Source: an uncultured Dyadobacter sp. (GTDB lineage: Bacteria > Bacteroidota > Bacteroidia > Cytophagales > Spirosomataceae). Taken from it: 10,740 nucleotides of DNA. The position numbers were made by a program, and so were the translations under genes. The stretch is from contig NZ_CAMLSE010000067.1 of the NCBI RefSeq assembly GCF_946482605.1, forward strand, positions 1 to 10,740, written 5' to 3'. The stretch's first letter is position 1. Each line of letters begins with the position of its first letter. Below the pieces are notes generated by a model. It saw only the letters and a program-made list of their open reading frames with translations, was not told where the DNA came from and made no database searches. Below, one piece after another: positions 1-7,545 of this stretch.

Positions 1-1
1 C

Positions 2-2212
2 CAGCACGCGCAATGGGCCACCGGAAGCATCAACCTCGCACCTACGTCCGCTCCGTTTGCGGGTGCATTGCAGAATGAATATCCCGAGATCGAAAAAACC
101 GTCCGTATCAGCACCGAGGGCGGCGGGACGATCCATTACCGGGATAAGAAAATCGATGCAAACGACATCTGCTTCACCGACGCCTCAGTCTTTGATATTT
201 TCAACCGTGCATTCATTTACGGCGATCCAAAAACCGCATTGAAAGAGCCTCAAAAGATCGTTCTGACCAAAACATTGGCGGAAAAGATCTTCGGAGATGC
301 GTCGAAGGCATTGGGACAAACTGTTTTTTTCTCCAATAATTTCCCCAATTCCGTATCCGGCGTCATAGAAGACACTCCTTCGAATTCGCATCTGCAATTC
401 AGCGCATTACGTTCCCTTCCGGAAGGTTTCACCGGTGGCTGGCAGAACGGCGATCTCTACACCTATATATTGCTGAAAGAGGGAACCGGCCACCAGCAAC
501 TCGAACAGAAATTCCCGGCTTTCTACGCAAAATACCTGAAAAAAGAAATCGGTGAGGCCAGTTACCGGATGGAACTCCAGCCGCTCACAACCATTCACCT
601 GCATTCGAACCTTGACTATGAGATGGGCACGAACGGCAACATCAATACGGTTTACATTTTCTCCGCCATTGCATTGCTGATTCTCGTAATCGCGTGTATC
701 AATTACATCAACCTTTACACCGCACGCTCGCTCAAACGCATCCGCGAAGTGGGTGTGCGTAAGGCCATCGGTTCACAACGGTTGCAGCTGATCGCGCAGT
801 TCCTGACAGAATCTTTTATCATGACCATCCTCGCCGGAATGGTCGCATTCCTCCTTGCCCAAGCCGCATTGCCTGTTTTTAATAAACTGGCGGAGAAATC
901 CCTGACCATTCAATACCATAATGGCTGGACCACCGCATTGATTTCGGTTTCCTTCCTGGTTCTGATCGGCCTGGTCAGCGGACTCTATCCTGCGATGATG
1001 CTGTCGGGCTACCGGCCCGTAACCGCATTGAGAGGGCAGCTGGGCAGTGCAACCGGGGGCGCAGGGTTCCGTCAGTCGCTGGTGGTGTTCCAGTTTGCAG
1101 CTACGGTGGTCATGATCGCATGTGCAGGCATCGTGTACCGACAGATACACTATGTCAATCACAAAGACCTTGGATTCAACAAAGACCAGGTACTTACTTT
1201 TCATGTGGATAAAAGGGAAGTGAGAAGCCAGGTACATGCATTGAAAGAAAAACTTGAACAAAACCCGCTGATCGAAAGCGCTGCGTCTGCGAGTAATCCT
1301 ATCGGCAATAACACGATCGGTTCTTCGAGCATTTTCATAGAGACAACCAACGGCGAAATGCCTTCAACGACCCAGATCACGCAGCGCTTCATGGCGGACG
1401 CCGATTACCTCAAAACAATGGAGATCAAGCTATTGCAGGGACGTAGTTTCCGGGATGATTTACCAGGCGATCTGACCAATTCCGTGCTCGTCAATGAAGC
1501 ATTAGTCAAAAAACAGGGCTGGGGCAATGCGATCGGCAAAAAGATCCGCTTTGTCAATGATAGTAACCAGCCTGGGGAGGTAGTTACGGTGATCGGGGTA
1601 ACCGGCGATTTCCACACGTATTCCCTGCAACATAAGATCGAGCCGCTGATCATTCAGCTGCCGCCGGCATCGGAGCAGGACAACGTATATGTGCGCATCA
1701 ACCCCACGAACGCGAAAGAGGCGCTAGCCTACATCGCACAGACCTACAAATCCTTCGATCCCGACGCGAGCCTGAATTTCCATTTCCTCGACGAGAATTT
1801 CTCAAAACAATATCAATCGGAACAACGGCAGGGTAATGTGCTCCTTGCATTCGCAGTATTGGCCATTGTGATAGCCTGCCTCGGTCTTTTCGGTCTGGCC
1901 GCATTCGCCGCAGAGGCCCGCACCAAGGAAATCGGCGTAAGGAAAGTGCTGGGAGCGAGTGTGCAGGACGTCGTGCTGATGCTTTCCAAAGATTTCATCA
2001 AACTCGTCGTGCTGGCGATTGCCATCGGCACCCCGCTGGCGGTGTATGCGATGAATGAATGGCTTAAAAATTTCGAATACCGCGAACAACTTTCCTGGTG
2101 GGTGTTTGCCCTGGCCGGACTCATCGCGATCCTGATCGCATTGATCACCGTCAGCTCGCAGGCTCTGAGATCCGCATTGACCGATCCGGTGAAGGCGATC
2201 CGGGCGGAGTAG
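2..2212 (+). CDS. ABC transporter permease, MacB_PCD/FtsX type (5' end outside window)
   Basis: This is an inner-membrane permease subunit of a type VII (MacB/LolCE/FtsX-like) ABC transporter. Such proteins usually transmit ATPase motion to the periplasm rather than form a simple channel. The frame is open from base 2 with no upstream stop, and the residues before the first internal TTG (about TSAPFAGAL) fit the family, so the true start lies left of the window. About 736 residues are visible, and the two complete neighbours (790 and 801) suggest 50-65 are missing, including the first membrane helix. The order is periplasmic MacB_PCD domain, three-helix FtsX core (from about 644), linker helix near 1064-1140, second periplasmic domain, and C-terminal FtsX core (from about 1838). 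Both halves carry the cytoplasmic motif E(V/I)GVRK: EVGVRKAIG at 746-772 and EIGVRKVLG at 1928-1954. There is no Walker motif, so the ATPase is separate. The substrate cannot be told. Confidence 0.93.
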   Translation, partial: QHAQWATGSINLAPTSAPFAGALQNEYPEIEKTVRISTEGGGTIHYRDKKIDANDICFTDASVFDIFNRAFIYGDPKTALKEPQKIVLTKTLAEKIFGDASKALGQTVFFSNNFPNSVSGVIEDTPSNSHLQFSALRSLPEGFTGGWQNGDLYTYILLKEGTGHQQLEQKFPAFYAKYLKKEIGEASYRMELQPLTTIHLHSNLDYEMGTNGNINTVYIFSAIALLILVIACINYINLYTARSLKRIREVGVRKAIGSQRLQLIAQFLTESFIMTILAGMVAFLLAQAALPVFNKLAEKSLTIQYHNGWTTALISVSFLVLIGLVSGLYPAMMLSGYRPVTALRGQLGSATGGAGFRQSLVVFQFAATVVMIACAGIVYRQIHYVNHKDLGFNKDQVLTFHVDKREVRSQVHALKEKLEQNPLIESAASASNPIGNNTIGSSSIFIETTNGEMPSTTQITQRFMADADYLKTMEIKLLQGRSFRDDLPGDLTNSVLVNEALVKKQGWGNAIGKKIRFVNDSNQPGEVVTVIGVTGDFHTYSLQHKIEPLIIQLPPASEQDNVYVRINPTNAKEALAYIAQTYKSFDPDASLNFHFLDENFSKQYQSEQRQGNVLLAFAVLAIVIACLGLFGLAAFAAEARTKEIGVRKVLGASVQDVVLMLSKDFIKLVVLAIAIGTPLAVYAMNEWLKNFEYREQLSWWVFALAGLIAILIALITVSSQALRSALTDPVKAIRAE

Positions 2213-2243
2213 GCTTAGTATTGATGAAAACCTGACTAACAAT

Positions 2244-2251
2244 CTGATTTG
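2244..2251 (+). promoter_or_regulatory. weak candidate promoter for second permease (-7-like CTGATTTG)
   Basis: In the 75-bp gap between the first two permeases, a TTG at 2221-2223 is followed 20 bases later by CTGATTTG. This resembles the Bacteroidota -33 (TTG) and -7 (TAnnTTTG) elements, but the leading TA is missing. The second permease starts 36 bases downstream of it. The gap has no hairpin that looks like a terminator, so read-through from the first permease is equally possible. Confidence 0.2.
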
Positions 2252-2287
2252 CAATTATTATAAAAAACCCGGCGATAGCTGATATTC

Positions 2288-4660
2288 ATGCTAAAAACCT
2301 ACCTTAAAATTGCCATCCGCAACTTGTGGAAGCATAAGCTGTTCTCCTTCATCAATATCACCGGGCTGGGATTAGCAATGGCCTTCTGCTTCATGCAGCT
2401 GATCCAGGTGCAAAGCACATTTGAAAAAGACTCTTTTCATCCATACCCCGACCGCACCTACCGGATCATTACCGACGCCACGGCCAAGGACGGCGAAATG
2501 CATTCCCTGGCCTCCACGCCATTTCCACTTGGAGAAAAACTACGGAACGAGCAGAGCGTGATCGAACGGACGGTCCGGATCAACCGCTCCTTTGGCAGCA
2601 ACCTCAGCAACGGGATCAAGACGCTGCGCACAAGCGGGCATTATGCGGAACCTTCCTACTTCGAAGTATTCGGCTTCCCACTGGCAAAAGGCAGCGCCTC
2701 GTCCGAACCCTGGACAGTGGTGCTGACGCACGAAATGGCCGAACGTTTCTTCGGGAACGCCGATCCGGTCGGAAAAACATTGATGAATGCCGAGATGGGG
2801 ACATTCACCATTACCGGCGTTTTGAAGCCTCTGACCAAATTTCAGACACACTTGAAAACGGATATCGTCGTCTCGATGGCCACCTTACCATTGATCAATC
2901 CCGCTTTCAAAAATGATGACTGGCAAAGCTACAACACCTATACTTTTGTGTTGCTGACCAAAGGCTCGTCCCGGGAAGCGCTCGATCAGGCGCTTGCGGG
3001 GGTAGCCGCTGATAATAAAAAGGCGATCCGGTTCCGGGATATTAAGGAACACGCTTTTCGCACCCAGTCGTTATCCGAAATTTCTCCCGATTGGGAGGGA
3101 TTGCTGGACAACCCGTTTGTGGAACCGATCTGGAAAATCAGCGTAAGCCTGCTCATTCCGCTGATCATCATCGTTCTGGCTGGTTTTAACTATATCAATC
3201 TCACGCTCACGAGGTCACTCAGCCGCGCCCGTGAAGTGGGCGTACGCAAGGTAGCGGGCGCGAAACGTTGGCAGCTCGTCAATCAATTTCTCGTCGAGAC
3301 GATCGTCGTGGCATTTCTGGCGCTGGGTATCGGCTACGTGGGCCTGGCCCTCATGAAATCCTATATCCACATCCGCTGGATAACGTGGGAAGTGAACGAT
3401 ACGCGGGTATTGTGGGCAGTCTTTATCGGATTTACCCTCCTTACCGGCTTTCTTGCCGGGATTCTGCCTGCACGGATTCTCTCTTCGTACCAGCCTGTTC
3501 AAACCCTCAAAGGCGAAATGGCACCGACCGGCATAGGTAAGCTTGGTTTCCGTAAGACATTGACCATCATCCAGTTTGTTGTGGCGCTCGTATTTATGAC
3601 CGGCACCGGCATTATGAACAGCCAGTTTGATTATATGGCCACGGACAATGAGAATTTCAACCGGAAAAACATTGTCAACATTCCGTTGGCGGCCGACAGC
3701 GATTTCAAATTGCTGGCGAATGAAATGGGGCGCGAAGCCGGGGTGAAGCGGGTTGGGCTTACCTCCGCTACTTTTAATGAGGGGTCCGGAAAAGCCAGGC
3801 TCAGCCGATTATCGGGCAAGCACGCGGGCGATCAGCAGGACACTTTCATTTATGCGACGGACGGGAATTTTATCGAAAACATGAAACTGAAATTCGTTGC
3901 CGGCGAAAATGTCCCGGCCTCTTCCGACACCACTGTTCATTTTGTGGTGCTGAACCAAAAGGCTGCGCAGTCACTGGGCTGGAAGGATCCGAAAGAGGCT
4001 GTCGGGCAAACGATCATGCTCAATCAGACTCAGGTGATCGTTTCGGGTATCGTGAAGAATTTCTGCATCATGCGCTACGAATTACCGGTCTCTCCGCTGA
4101 TACTCGCATTTGACCCGCAGGAAATCAAGGTACTTTCGCTGGAAGTGGCAGATGGTATCGATCGCGACCGGCTGACGACGGCTCTGGGAACGATCTGGAA
4201 ACGCTATCACCCGCATGAGTCCTTCGTCCATTCCTGGTATGAGGATCAGCTTTACGAAGATTACAGTGAAAATGGAGACCAGAAACTAACCAGTCTGCTC
4301 GTGCTCATTGTGTTTGCCATTGCTGCAATGGGTTTGCTGGGAATGGTCACCTACGCTACGGCCAAGCGGGTGAAGGAGGTCGGCGTGCGGAAGGTAATGG
4401 GTGCCAGCGTGGCACAGATCATGCATTTGCTGTCAGCCTCGTTTATCAAAATGATACTGATCGCCGCTGCCATTGCCATCCCGATCGGCTATGCGCTGGG
4501 GTCGTTATTCCTGAACATCTTCACCTACCATGCTCCGCTGGGGCCCGGCGTATTCCTCACTTGTATAAGTAGCCTGGCGTTCATCGGTTTGGCCACTATT
4601 GGAATTCAAACCTACAAGGCAGCCGTCACGAATCCGGCCGAGACGCTCAGAAATGACTGA
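2288..4660 (+). CDS. ABC transporter permease, MacB_PCD/FtsX type (second copy)
   Basis: A complete 790-residue inner-membrane permease of the same MacB/FtsX class as its neighbours. The ATG at 2288 gives the usual family N-terminus (MLKTYLKIAIRNLWKHKLF), with the first membrane helix at about residues 18-40. A periplasmic MacB_PCD domain follows to about 280. The first FtsX core is at about 284-400 (FNYINL, then EVGVRKVAG at 316-324), with a linker helix around 420-440 and a second periplasmic domain. The C-terminal FtsX core is at about 668-790 (EVGVRKVMG at 697-705) and ends in the typical NPAETLRND tail. The periplasmic stretch that reads (D/N)FHxxS(L/M) in the other two permeases is NFCIMRYELPVSPL here (from 4058), so this copy has diverged at a conserved site. 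Its Ala-Leu codon choice also differs from both neighbours. No ATPase motifs are present and the substrate is unknown. Confidence 0.95.
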   Translation: MLKTYLKIAIRNLWKHKLFSFINITGLGLAMAFCFMQLIQVQSTFEKDSFHPYPDRTYRIITDATAKDGEMHSLASTPFPLGEKLRNEQSVIERTVRINRSFGSNLSNGIKTLRTSGHYAEPSYFEVFGFPLAKGSASSEPWTVVLTHEMAERFFGNADPVGKTLMNAEMGTFTITGVLKPLTKFQTHLKTDIVVSMATLPLINPAFKNDDWQSYNTYTFVLLTKGSSREALDQALAGVAADNKKAIRFRDIKEHAFRTQSLSEISPDWEGLLDNPFVEPIWKISVSLLIPLIIIVLAGFNYINLTLTRSLSRAREVGVRKVAGAKRWQLVNQFLVETIVVAFLALGIGYVGLALMKSYIHIRWITWEVNDTRVLWAVFIGFTLLTGFLAGILPARILSSYQPVQTLKGEMAPTGIGKLGFRKTLTIIQFVVALVFMTGTGIMNSQFDYMATDNENFNRKNIVNIPLAADSDFKLLANEMGREAGVKRVGLTSATFNEGSGKARLSRLSGKHAGDQQDTFIYATDGNFIENMKLKFVAGENVPASSDTTVHFVVLNQKAAQSLGWKDPKEAVGQTIMLNQTQVIVSGIVKNFCIMRYELPVSPLILAFDPQEIKVLSLEVADGIDRDRLTTALGTIWKRYHPHESFVHSWYEDQLYEDYSENGDQKLTSLLVLIVFAIAAMGLLGMVTYATAKRVKEVGVRKVMGASVAQIMHLLSASFIKMILIAAAIAIPIGYALGSLFLNIFTYHAPLGPGVFLTCISSLAFIGLATIGIQTYKAAVTNPAETLRND

Positions 4661-4742
4661 AAATCTTTATTCGCCATTCTCCCCTTCTTGGTTAAAAAAA
4701 GTTAAACGGATCTCTTCTGAAATCAATCGTTTAAAAAGAGGG

Positions 4743-4750
4743 TAGTTTTG
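4743..4750 (+). promoter_or_regulatory. candidate -7 element TAGTTTTG upstream of third permease
   Basis: TAGTTTTG matches the Bacteroidota -7 consensus TAnnTTTG exactly, but it ends only four bases before the ATG at 4755. Used as a promoter, it would give a leaderless or nearly leaderless transcript. No TTG lies at the expected -33 distance. The same 94-bp gap also contains two GTTAAA copies at 4691 and 4701 in an A-rich stretch. This may be chance. Confidence 0.2.
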
Positions 4751-4754
4751 GGGT

Positions 4755-7160
4755 ATGCTGAAAAACTACTTCAAAATTGCCTGGCGCCATCTGCTTAAAC
4801 GCCGCTTTTATGCATTGGTAACCATCCTGGGCCTGGCAGTCGGAATGACATTCTCGTTTCTCATGATGGCCTATGTGTGGAGCGAGCTGAGGGTCAATGC
4901 GGAACTCCGCAACGCCGGCAACCAGTATATCCTCCGAAGCAAATGGACAAACCCGGATATGGGCGTCGATATGGCAACCCTCGGACCGTTGGCCAAAACA
5001 TTAAAGGCAGATTATCCTAACCTGGTGGCCGGCTACTACCGCTACGATGCAATTACCGTGGCGGTTTCAAAAGGTGATAAGCATTTTCGGGAGGACGTCC
5101 AGGTCGGCGACGCTTCACTGCTGGGCATGTACGGATTTCCATTGCTGCACGGCAGCGCCCGCTTCGCATTGAGCACACCAGATGCCATAGCCATCACTGA
5201 GGAAAAAGCGATCAAGTATTTTGGTAAAACCGACGTCATCGGCGAGTCGTTAACGCTGCATAATTTTGTGGGAGGCAAACAGGAGTTTCAGGTCACAGCG
5301 GTACTGAAAACACTTCCGGACAATTCTGTCACCCATCTGCTATCCAGCCAGGCAGAGATCTTCATTCCATTCAGCAGCCTGGAAGGCCGGAAAGGGTCGG
5401 AGGACAACTGGAATTTTCCTTACATGGTCAGCTACCTCGAACTTCGGGACGGTGTATCGCCCCACGAACTCGAAAAAGCCATCAAACAGGAATTGAACAC
5501 CCATGCGCCCGCAGGTATTCGCGCCAATCTGGAAGTTTACCTTACCCCGCTCGACACCTATTACCGCGAAGCCAACAATGGTATCGTCAGAAAGATGATC
5601 CTGACGCTTTCGGGCATTACCCTGTTTATTCTGGTGATGGCTATCGTCAACTTTGTAAACATCACCATTGGAAGTTCGGCGTCGCGGCTTAAAGAAATCG
5701 GGGTCAGAAAAGTGCTCGGCAGCCTGAAAAGCCAGCTGGTGGGGCAGTTTTTGGCAGAAGCGATCCTGCTTGCCTTCTTCGCGATGGTACTCGCTCTGGG
5801 CTTCTACGAGCTATGCCGCCCGCTTTTTGCGGGTATTTTTGGAAAGCCGGTTCGTTCACTGTTTGCATTGCCGCCTTACTCTTTCGTGATCCCGCCGATC
5901 ATTGCCTTCTTGATCGGTTTGCTCGCAGGTATTTATCCCGCATTTGTACTGTCCGGCATTCCGTCGGTGGAATCGATGAAAGGGAAGTTAAAATCCGTCA
6001 AAGCCAGTGTGGTTTTCCGGCGTGTGCTGATTACGGTGCAATTTGTGATCGCATTGTTAGTGTTTGCCGGGGCCGCCATCGTATCCCGGCAGGTGAGTTA
6101 TTTCTTCAACAAAAATCTGGGTTATCAAAAAGAATCACTCGTAACCGTAGCCGTTCCTCGCGACTGGACACCGGCGGGGCTCACTAAAATGGAAGGTATC
6201 CGGGACGAGCTGGCCCGCATGACCGAAATCAGCAGCATCAGTCTCTCCTACGAGATACCAAATGGGAATAATGGAGGACACTTCGGTGTGTACCGCTCCG
6301 GCCAGGATTCGACCCACGCCATTCATACGCTCTTCCTCGGCACCGACGCGGACTATGCTCGGACGTACGGAATCAGAATGCTGGGCGGGCTTTTTCTTCA
6401 GGAGAAAAACACGGCCTATCAGCCCAACCGGATAGTGCTCAACGAGGCAGCCGTCAAGGCATTGGGATACACCAGCGTGCCGGAAGCCGTAGGGCAGCAA
6501 ATCAGAGTAGAGACGCTTCCCGGCGTATGGACGATCGCGGGTGTTACGCAGAATTTCCATTTTGAATCCATGCACCAGACTATCAAACCCCTGGCGTTCG
6601 TGGATGTGCGCGGTGCGAACTCATACCGTTATCTGTCTATCAGGCTCCACCGTTCAGACCTCAGCCAGGCGATGTCGGCGATCGGAACCAAATGGCAGGA
6701 ACTCATGCCCGACGCGCCTTTTGAATACAATTTCATGGATGACACGCTTCAAAAACTCTACGAATCCGAAGTACGTCTCAAGAAAGCATCCCAGGTGGCC
6801 ACTGCATTGTCGATCGTGATCGTGCTGCTGGGTATCCTTGGATTGGTATCGCTCAATGTCTCCCGGCGCACGCGGGAAATAGGCATCCGCAAAGTACTTG
6901 GCGCAACCGGCCTCCACGTCATGCTGATCTTCCTGAAAGAATTTCTGGCCATCATGCTCGTCGCTGCCGGCATTGCATTCCCCGTAGCTGTTGTGTTGGG
7001 AAAAAACTGGTTGAGTACCTATGCTTACCGAATGGATCTGGGCTGGGGCCTTTTTGTAGGAATCGCGGCCCTGTTCAGCGTAATGCTCACCGCGCTGGTG
7101 TGGCTGCAAACGTTAAAGGCGGCGATGACGAATCCTGTGAAGAGTTTGCGGAGTGAATGA
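4755..7160 (+). CDS. ABC transporter permease, MacB_PCD/FtsX type (third copy)
   Basis: A complete 801-residue inner-membrane permease. The ATG at 4755 gives the family start MLKNYFKIAWRHLLKRRFYALV. The first helix is at about residues 20-42 and is followed by a periplasmic MacB_PCD domain. The first FtsX core begins around 282, with NFVNI and then EIGVRKVLG at 314-322. A linker helix lies near 420-442 (RRVLITVQFVIALLVF). The second periplasmic domain contains the family motif NFHFESMHQTIKPL (from 6552). The C-terminal FtsX core carries EIGIRKVLG at 708-716 and ends NPVKSLRSE. The post-helix-1 segment usually resembles E-(x)-(S/R)-(Y/F)-D-x-F-H, but here it is ELRVNAELRNAG, so the first periplasmic domain has drifted. 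Its stop sits three bases from the end of the convergent degenerate gene remnant. Like its neighbours it lacks an ATPase domain, and the substrate is unknown. Confidence 0.95.
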   Translation: MLKNYFKIAWRHLLKRRFYALVTILGLAVGMTFSFLMMAYVWSELRVNAELRNAGNQYILRSKWTNPDMGVDMATLGPLAKTLKADYPNLVAGYYRYDAITVAVSKGDKHFREDVQVGDASLLGMYGFPLLHGSARFALSTPDAIAITEEKAIKYFGKTDVIGESLTLHNFVGGKQEFQVTAVLKTLPDNSVTHLLSSQAEIFIPFSSLEGRKGSEDNWNFPYMVSYLELRDGVSPHELEKAIKQELNTHAPAGIRANLEVYLTPLDTYYREANNGIVRKMILTLSGITLFILVMAIVNFVNITIGSSASRLKEIGVRKVLGSLKSQLVGQFLAEAILLAFFAMVLALGFYELCRPLFAGIFGKPVRSLFALPPYSFVIPPIIAFLIGLLAGIYPAFVLSGIPSVESMKGKLKSVKASVVFRRVLITVQFVIALLVFAGAAIVSRQVSYFFNKNLGYQKESLVTVAVPRDWTPAGLTKMEGIRDELARMTEISSISLSYEIPNGNNGGHFGVYRSGQDSTHAIHTLFLGTDADYARTYGIRMLGGLFLQEKNTAYQPNRIVLNEAAVKALGYTSVPEAVGQQIRVETLPGVWTIAGVTQNFHFESMHQTIKPLAFVDVRGANSYRYLSIRLHRSDLSQAMSAIGTKWQELMPDAPFEYNFMDDTLQKLYESEVRLKKASQVATALSIVIVLLGILGLVSLNVSRRTREIGIRKVLGATGLHVMLIFLKEFLAIMLVAAGIAFPVAVVLGKNWLSTYAYRMDLGWGLFVGIAALFSVMLTALVWLQTLKAAMTNPVKSLRSE

Positions 7161-7162
7161 AG

Positions 7163-7263
7163 CTACGGCCTGAAAATTTCGTAAATATCAAATCCTCGCT
7201 TTTGATAAAGTCCCTTATCTCTTGGATTCCACTATCGAGTTAATGATCGACCAGAACTCTCAT
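7163..7263 (-). pseudogene. possible degenerate toxin remnant behind the DUF433 gene
   Basis: The DUF433 stop overlaps a new ATG (ATGA, 7263-7260), the arrangement expected for a translationally coupled antitoxin-toxin pair. This frame reads MRVLVDH and then hits TAA. MRVLVD resembles the N-terminus of PIN-like DUF5615 toxins, the usual partner of DUF433. Further on, another frame reads DKGLYQKRGFDIYEIFRP and ends at TAG (7165-7163), with only three bases before the convergent permease. Joining these pieces needs at least one or two frameshifts, giving a remnant of about 33 codons, whereas an intact DUF5615 protein is about 110-120 residues. The LYQKRGF segment could instead be the tail of a GNAT acetyltransferase. 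Only the overlap and the broken frame are directly seen; the family assignment is tentative. Confidence 0.3.
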
Positions 7264-7490
7264 GCTGCCGCATCAAAGAGAGTCCTTTTCTGTTGATCGG
7301 CTGAAAACTCAAGAGCAACCGAAATATCCTCTCGCGTTAATTCAGGAAAATCGATCAAAATATCTTCAAACGACATTCCTGACGCCAACCACCGCAAAAC
7401 ATCTTCCACCGTAATCCGCATGCCCCGGATACACGGTCTCCCCCCTCTTTTCCCAGATTCCAGCGTGATAATATTTTTGTAGATGTACAT
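7260..7490 (-). CDS. DUF433 domain protein (VapB-like antitoxin family)
   Basis: This is a 76-residue protein covering essentially a whole DUF433 domain. Visible hallmarks are the GGRPCIRGMRITV segment at residues 16-28, matching the family's GGKPCIRGxRxxV core, followed by VLRWLASGMSFEDILIDFPELTREDISVAL at about 31-60. That second segment predicts a helix-turn-helix-like fold. Family members are small DNA-binding-like proteins found mostly as presumed antitoxins beside PIN-like DUF5615 toxins. The ATG at 7490 leaves only nine residues before the domain proper. The expected toxin would follow at 7263 by an ATGA overlap, but only a broken stretch is there, so this copy appears to be an orphan. 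It is 55 bp downstream of the MFS gene on the same strand. A regulatory or solitary-antitoxin role is inference. Confidence 0.85.
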   Translation of the reverse strand: MYIYKNIITLESGKRGGRPCIRGMRITVEDVLRWLASGMSFEDILIDFPELTREDISVALEFSADQQKRTLFDAAA

Positions 7491-7510
7491 AAATCAGTCC
7501 GTTTACCTAT

Positions 7511-7518
7511 CAAAAATA
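7511..7518 (-). promoter_or_regulatory. candidate -7 element TATTTTTG for the DUF433 gene
   Basis: On the minus strand, TATTTTTG matches TAnnTTTG, the Bacteroidota -7 consensus, 20 bases upstream of the DUF433 ATG. It would place the transcript start around 7505 with a short leader. No TTG stands at the usual -33 distance, so the promoter is incomplete by consensus. If real, it would let DUF433 be expressed independently of the upstream MFS gene. Confidence 0.3.
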
Positions 7519-7545
7519 ATCAATTGTTCGGATAAGATAAATCCG

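Noticed and set aside
773..1261. Long minus-strand open frame (162 codons) inside the first permease.
   Set aside because: It is antisense to a well-supported gene, is rich in His/Cys/Gln as expected of an antisense frame, and shows no recognisable family.
4691..4735. GTTAAA copies at 4691 and 4701 plus GTTTAAA at 4729 as a second phased operator.
   Set aside because: Only two copies are exact, the third is off phase, and the stretch is simply A-rich; it does not match the TTTACA sites.
5813..6187. Plus-strand 124-codon open frame inside the third permease.
   Set aside because: It is an out-of-frame reading of the FtsX-coding region, which is conserved in its own frame; no start signal or domain supports it.
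6654..7109. Minus-strand open frame (151 codons) inside the third permease.
   Set aside because: It is the antisense shadow of the C-terminal FtsX core, with the same low-complexity composition and no domain.
7529..7545. Hairpin CGGAT-N7-ATCCG directly after the MFS stop as a terminator (minus strand).
   Set aside because: The stem is only 5 bp and is not followed directly by a T-run; the T-rich part further on overlaps the candidate DUF433 -7 element.
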